A stretch of 64,000 bases of DNA from Planctomycetota bacterium (GTDB lineage: Bacteria > Planctomycetota > Brocadiia > Brocadiales > Brocadiaceae), in assembly GCA_023261485.1 (NCBI GenBank), contig JAHFOY010000005.1, positions 1 to 64,000 on the forward strand. Reading direction: 5' to 3'. Both the position numbers and the translations under genes were made by a program. The notes beneath the pieces are model-generated. The model was not told the origin of the DNA and made no database searches. It saw nothing but the letters and a program-made list of their open reading frames with translations. Shown here one piece after another: positions 61,192 to 64,000 of this stretch; the first letter of the stretch is position 1; each line of letters opens with the position of its first letter.

Positions 61192-61806
61192 ATGATCTTT
61201 GATATGCCGTTTGTAGAGAAACAGAATGAAGGTGCCGGGGAAGAGAAGGAAAAGCAACAAGGCGGTGATTTGATTGCAAAATTATTAAAAACGCGTACCG
61301 TTATGGTAACAGATGAAGTGACTAAGAAAATGGCGCAACAGATCATGACACAACTTTTGCTCCTCGAAGCAGAAAATAACGATGACATCAAAATGTACAT
61401 CAATTCTCCGGGAGGGGACGCCGACGCTGGTTTTGCAATCTTTGATATGATCCGATTTGTCAAGCCGAAGATAAAGACTATATGTGCGGGAGTTGCTGCC
61501 AGCGCTGCCGTGATCATTCTCCTTGGCGCAAAAAAGGGAAATCGGTTTAGCCTTCCTAATGCCCGCGTTCTTATTCATCAACCTTCAACCGGCATACATG
61601 GAACTGCCGCTGATATTCAAATCGAAGCCAGCGAGATACTCAAATGCCGGGAGAAGATTAATCGGTTGATTTCAGTGGAAACGGGACAGACTATGGAAAA
61701 AGTAGAATCGGATACCAAGAGAAATTTCTGGATGTCTGCCGAAGAAGCGCTTAAGTATGGATTGGTCAGTAAAATTATACAGACCAGTGATGATTTAAAA
61801 GTATAG
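61192..61806 (+). CDS. clpP: ATP-dependent Clp protease proteolytic subunit (ClpP paralogue)
   Basis: This 204-aa serine peptidase has catalytic S104 (CAGVAASAAVIILLGAKK), H129 (VLIHQPSTG) and D174 (ESDTKRNFWMS). NSPGGDADAGFAIFD is the oxyanion region. The segment around the serine (AASAAV) departs from the usual AASMGA. No Clp ATPase gene is adjacent. It sits inside the acetyl-CoA pathway cluster, 59 bp after DUF2442 and about 140 bp before acsC, and could act on pathway components, but that is speculation. Confidence 0.88.
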   Translation: MIFDMPFVEKQNEGAGEEKEKQQGGDLIAKLLKTRTVMVTDEVTKKMAQQIMTQLLLLEAENNDDIKMYINSPGGDADAGFAIFDMIRFVKPKIKTICAGVAASAAVIILLGAKKGNRFSLPNARVLIHQPSTGIHGTAADIQIEASEILKCREKINRLISVETGQTMEKVESDTKRNFWMSAEEALKYGLVSKIIQTSDDLKV

Positions 61807-61852
61807 TTTTATGGTAATTGCCCAATATCAACTGGAATGTTTTGCGTTTTAT

Positions 61853-61902
61853 GGCCACCCCTTTTCCCCCTTTTTGCAAAGGAAAAAGAATGGGTGGCTT
61901 TT
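61853..61902. terminator. Hairpin between clpP and acsC
   Basis: Arms GCCACCC (61854-61860) and GGGTGGC (61892-61898), with a further CCTTT...AAAGG pairing inside and TTTTC after. It may terminate or attenuate transcription before acsC, or be a copy of a TTTGCAAAGG-type palindrome. Confidence 0.5.
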
Positions 61903-61947
61903 CATTTGATGCTGTGCAAATTTATTTATGCGAAAGGATCGTAACGA

Positions 61948-63288
61948 ATGGCACTAACTGGACTAGATATTTATAAACTACTCCCCAAGACAAATTGTAA
62001 AAAGTGCGGGCGGCCCACATGCCTGGCGTTTGCCATGCAATTAGCCCAGAAAAAGGCAAACCTGTCCGATTGTCCCGATGTGAGCGAAGAGGCAAAGAAA
62101 GTGTTGGGAGCCGCCTCTGCGCCTCCCATCAAACTGGTAACGGTAGGTACAGGAGCTAAAAAAGTGGAGGTCGGCGAAGAGAACGTATTATTCAGGCACG
62201 AAGAGAAATTTTATCATCCGACAGGTGTTGCAGTTACCATCAGCGATGATTTAAGCGACACCGCCTTTAACGATCGTTTGAAAAAGATTAACAATCTGAA
62301 GCTCTCCAGGGTTGGTACGGAAATCGAGATTGATTTGGTAGCAGTTATCAATAAAAGTAATAATGCGAATACATTTGCCGAAGTGGCAAAGAAGGTCAGC
62401 AGTGGTTCTCATCTGAGTATTATTCTGAGCAGTTCATCTGTTGAAAACATGAAGGCTGCCCTGGCAAACTGTGCTGAAAAGAGGCCTTTAATTCACGGTG
62501 CAAATTCGCAGAACTGTGGGTCTATGGCTGCTTTGGCAAAGGAAAAGAACTGCCCGATGACGGTAACTGCTCCAACGCTTGAGGAACTTGCCGACCTGGC
62601 TGAATGTGCAAAGAAGGCAGGCGTTGAAGAAATTATGCTGGATGTAAGCGGTAACAATCCTAAAGAGGTACTGCAGAAACTGACAAAGATAAGACGCGCT
62701 GCGTTAAAGAAAAACTTTAGAACACTTGGGTTTCCCATGATTACCTTTGTTTGCGATGATGACCCATTCCAGGAAATTTCTCTGGCATCTACGTATCTGG
62801 TTAAATATGCGGGTATTGTTGCAGTTAATACCTGTGAACCCTGGGGGATTATGCCGTTGCTTACCACCAGGGCAAATATATTTACCGATCCTCAAAAACC
62901 AATCCAGGTTGAACCTAAATTGTATGCCGTGGGTGACGCCAAAGAAGATTCACCCGTCTTATTTACAACAAACTTTTCGCTTACCTATTATACCGTTGAA
63001 GGTGAGGTTGAGGGGAGCAGAATTCCTGCATATATATTGTCTGTTGATACTGGCGGGACGTCAGTGTTGACGGCTTATTCTGGCGATAAACTAAACGACA
63101 AGGTTGTTGCCAAGGCAATGGCAGATGCCCAGGTAGAAACGAAAGTGAAGCACAGAAAACTGATCATTCCGGGGCTTGTGGCTGTAATGTCTGGTAAGTT
63201 GCAAGAGACACTTGGCTGGGAGATACTGGTGGGGCCAAGAGAAGCATCCGGGCTTCCTTCTTATTTGAAGACCGTATGGCGAGCTTAA
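61948..63288 (+). CDS. acsC: Corrinoid/iron-sulfur protein, large (gamma) subunit
   Basis: This 446-aa protein (CdhE/AcsC) has an N-terminal 4Fe-4S domain with KTNCKKCGRPTCLAFAMQLA and a fourth cysteine in LSDCPDVS, then a TIM-barrel corrinoid-binding region (about 90-315). The C-terminal part (VLFTTNFSLTYYTVEGEVEG, ILSVDTGGTSVLTAYSGDKL) is the cap domain of this family. It carries the methyl group to acetyl-CoA synthase. The small subunit (acsD) is not seen in the window. Confidence 0.94.
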   Translation: MALTGLDIYKLLPKTNCKKCGRPTCLAFAMQLAQKKANLSDCPDVSEEAKKVLGAASAPPIKLVTVGTGAKKVEVGEENVLFRHEEKFYHPTGVAVTISDDLSDTAFNDRLKKINNLKLSRVGTEIEIDLVAVINKSNNANTFAEVAKKVSSGSHLSIILSSSSVENMKAALANCAEKRPLIHGANSQNCGSMAALAKEKNCPMTVTAPTLEELADLAECAKKAGVEEIMLDVSGNNPKEVLQKLTKIRRAALKKNFRTLGFPMITFVCDDDPFQEISLASTYLVKYAGIVAVNTCEPWGIMPLLTTRANIFTDPQKPIQVEPKLYAVGDAKEDSPVLFTTNFSLTYYTVEGEVEGSRIPAYILSVDTGGTSVLTAYSGDKLNDKVVAKAMADAQVETKVKHRKLIIPGLVAVMSGKLQETLGWEILVGPREASGLPSYLKTVWRA

Positions 63289-63348
63289 TAATAAGTTTTC
63301 AGTTGTCAGTTTTTAGTGATCGAAGGTAATCAAATCTTATAGATAATA

Positions 63349-64000
63349 ATGGAAAATTCACATTATAAAGTCCACTTTCTTCCAGGCGACGTTACTGTAG
63401 AAATCGAAAAAGGTAAAACCATCCTGAATGCATCAAGGATGGGAGATTTATTTATCAATGCCCTGTGTGGCGGCGATGGCACCTGCGGTAAATGTAAAGT
63501 AATTCTCAGCAACGGTAAGGTAGAAAGCCTGCCCACTACCCATATTACAGAAGCCGAGGCCAGACAAAGATACGTCCTTGCATGCAGGTCAAAGGTAATG
63601 GGCGATTTGGAGGTTTTGATCCCTGAGGAATCCAAACTTGATAAAAGCCAAATCCTTGTCGGTGATTTTCCACAATTCCCGGGTTCACAGGCAGCGGTAA
63701 GTTTAGGCGCAGAGCAGTTTGAACAGGATCCGCTGGTCTCCAGGATATATCTGGAGTTGTCGCCTCCAAACATGGATGACAGTATGGCAGATTATGAAAG
63801 ACTCTGCCAGAGCATAATGGTTAAGACCGGCATTCCGTTGGAAAAATTAACGACAAATTTTACCGCTTTAAAACATTTACCCGCTATTCTGAGAGACAGC
63901 AAGTGGAAGGTTACTGCGACCATTGGTTATCGTGGTTCTACGGTGGAAATCCTGGAAGTACAACCGGGGGATGTTAGTTCGAATAATTATGGTGTTGCGG
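63349..64000 (+). CDS. acsV: Corrinoid activation/regeneration protein AcsV, 5' part
   Basis: The gene begins at ATG 63349 and runs off the window; 217 codons are visible. An N-terminal 2Fe-2S ferredoxin domain has cysteines 40, 46, 49 (NALCGGDGTCGKCKV) and 79 (VLACRS). The following linker (about 115-150, SRIYLELSPPN) is that of the RACo/AcsV ASKHA-ATPase family, which reductively reactivates the corrinoid protein. The ATPase domain lies beyond the window, so the call rests on domain order and its place directly after acsC. Confidence 0.88.
   Translation, partial: MENSHYKVHFLPGDVTVEIEKGKTILNASRMGDLFINALCGGDGTCGKCKVILSNGKVESLPTTHITEAEARQRYVLACRSKVMGDLEVLIPEESKLDKSQILVGDFPQFPGSQAAVSLGAEQFEQDPLVSRIYLELSPPNMDDSMADYERLCQSIMVKTGIPLEKLTTNFTALKHLPAILRDSKWKVTATIGYRGSTVEILEVQPGDVSSNNYGVA

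Overview
The window looks like a chromosomal segment of an anammox planctomycete (order Brocadiales, Kuenenia/Brocadia type). This is inferred from gene content: a bacterial Wood-Ljungdahl CO dehydrogenase/acetyl-CoA synthase cluster, a run of small exported c-type cytochromes that includes class II forms with a C-terminal heme motif, a futalosine-route menaquinone gene, and many large PAS/GAF signalling proteins. No rRNA, tRNA or CRISPR array was recognised.

Layout. 0.1-4.5 kb: an orphan CoaB-like synthetase domain, then a minus-strand signalling operon (periplasmic binding protein, histidine kinase, response regulator fused to a class III cyclase). 4.9-10.3 kb: lipoprotein amidase and rhomboid protease behind a near-consensus promoter, then uvrA and a flippase-like membrane protein. 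10.5-12.4 kb: a decayed toxin-antitoxin pair, a membrane-protein gene with an internal stop, and an intact DUF433/DUF5615 pair. 12.4-17.9 kb: stress and glycogen genes (two universal stress proteins, Hsp20, GH57 branching enzyme, DUF4912). 18-24.7 kb: two giant sensor proteins, one with GGDEF and EAL domains and one hybrid kinase. 24.8-27.6 kb: ndk, DUF4416, proS. 27.7-30 kb: three c-type cytochromes with promoters, long leaders and twin terminators.

30.02-39.14 kb is a 9.1 kb integrated element with an exact 18-bp direct repeat at its ends. One copy covers the stop codon of an isochorismatase-like hydrolase gene. The element has a tyrosine integrase, paired arm-site-like repeats, excisionase-like HTH proteins, a CHC2 primase, a P4-type helicase, a Nu1/TerS-like protein, a Dam-type methylase and small unknown genes, but no capsid or tail genes. 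It resembles a phage satellite.

39.1-45 kb: an operon of old-yellow-enzyme-like oxidoreductase, AP-superfamily hydrolase, metallo-beta-lactamase hydrolase and the interrupted-locus hydrolase, preceded by mqnE. 45.0-47.8 kb is mobile-DNA rich: an IS701-like element broken by a 4-bp duplication, a 179-bp MITE, and a membrane-protein gene whose stop codon lies inside a 67-bp integron attC-like site. 47.9-53.7 kb: purine permease, mazG, and a DUF4062-NACHT-FGE protein, a candidate NLR-like defence gene. 53.9-64 kb: hemB, a hypothetical gene, then cooC, acsA/cooS, acsB, DUF2442, clpP, acsC and a 5' part of acsV, that is, the carbon-fixation cluster with a ClpP-type protease gene inside it.
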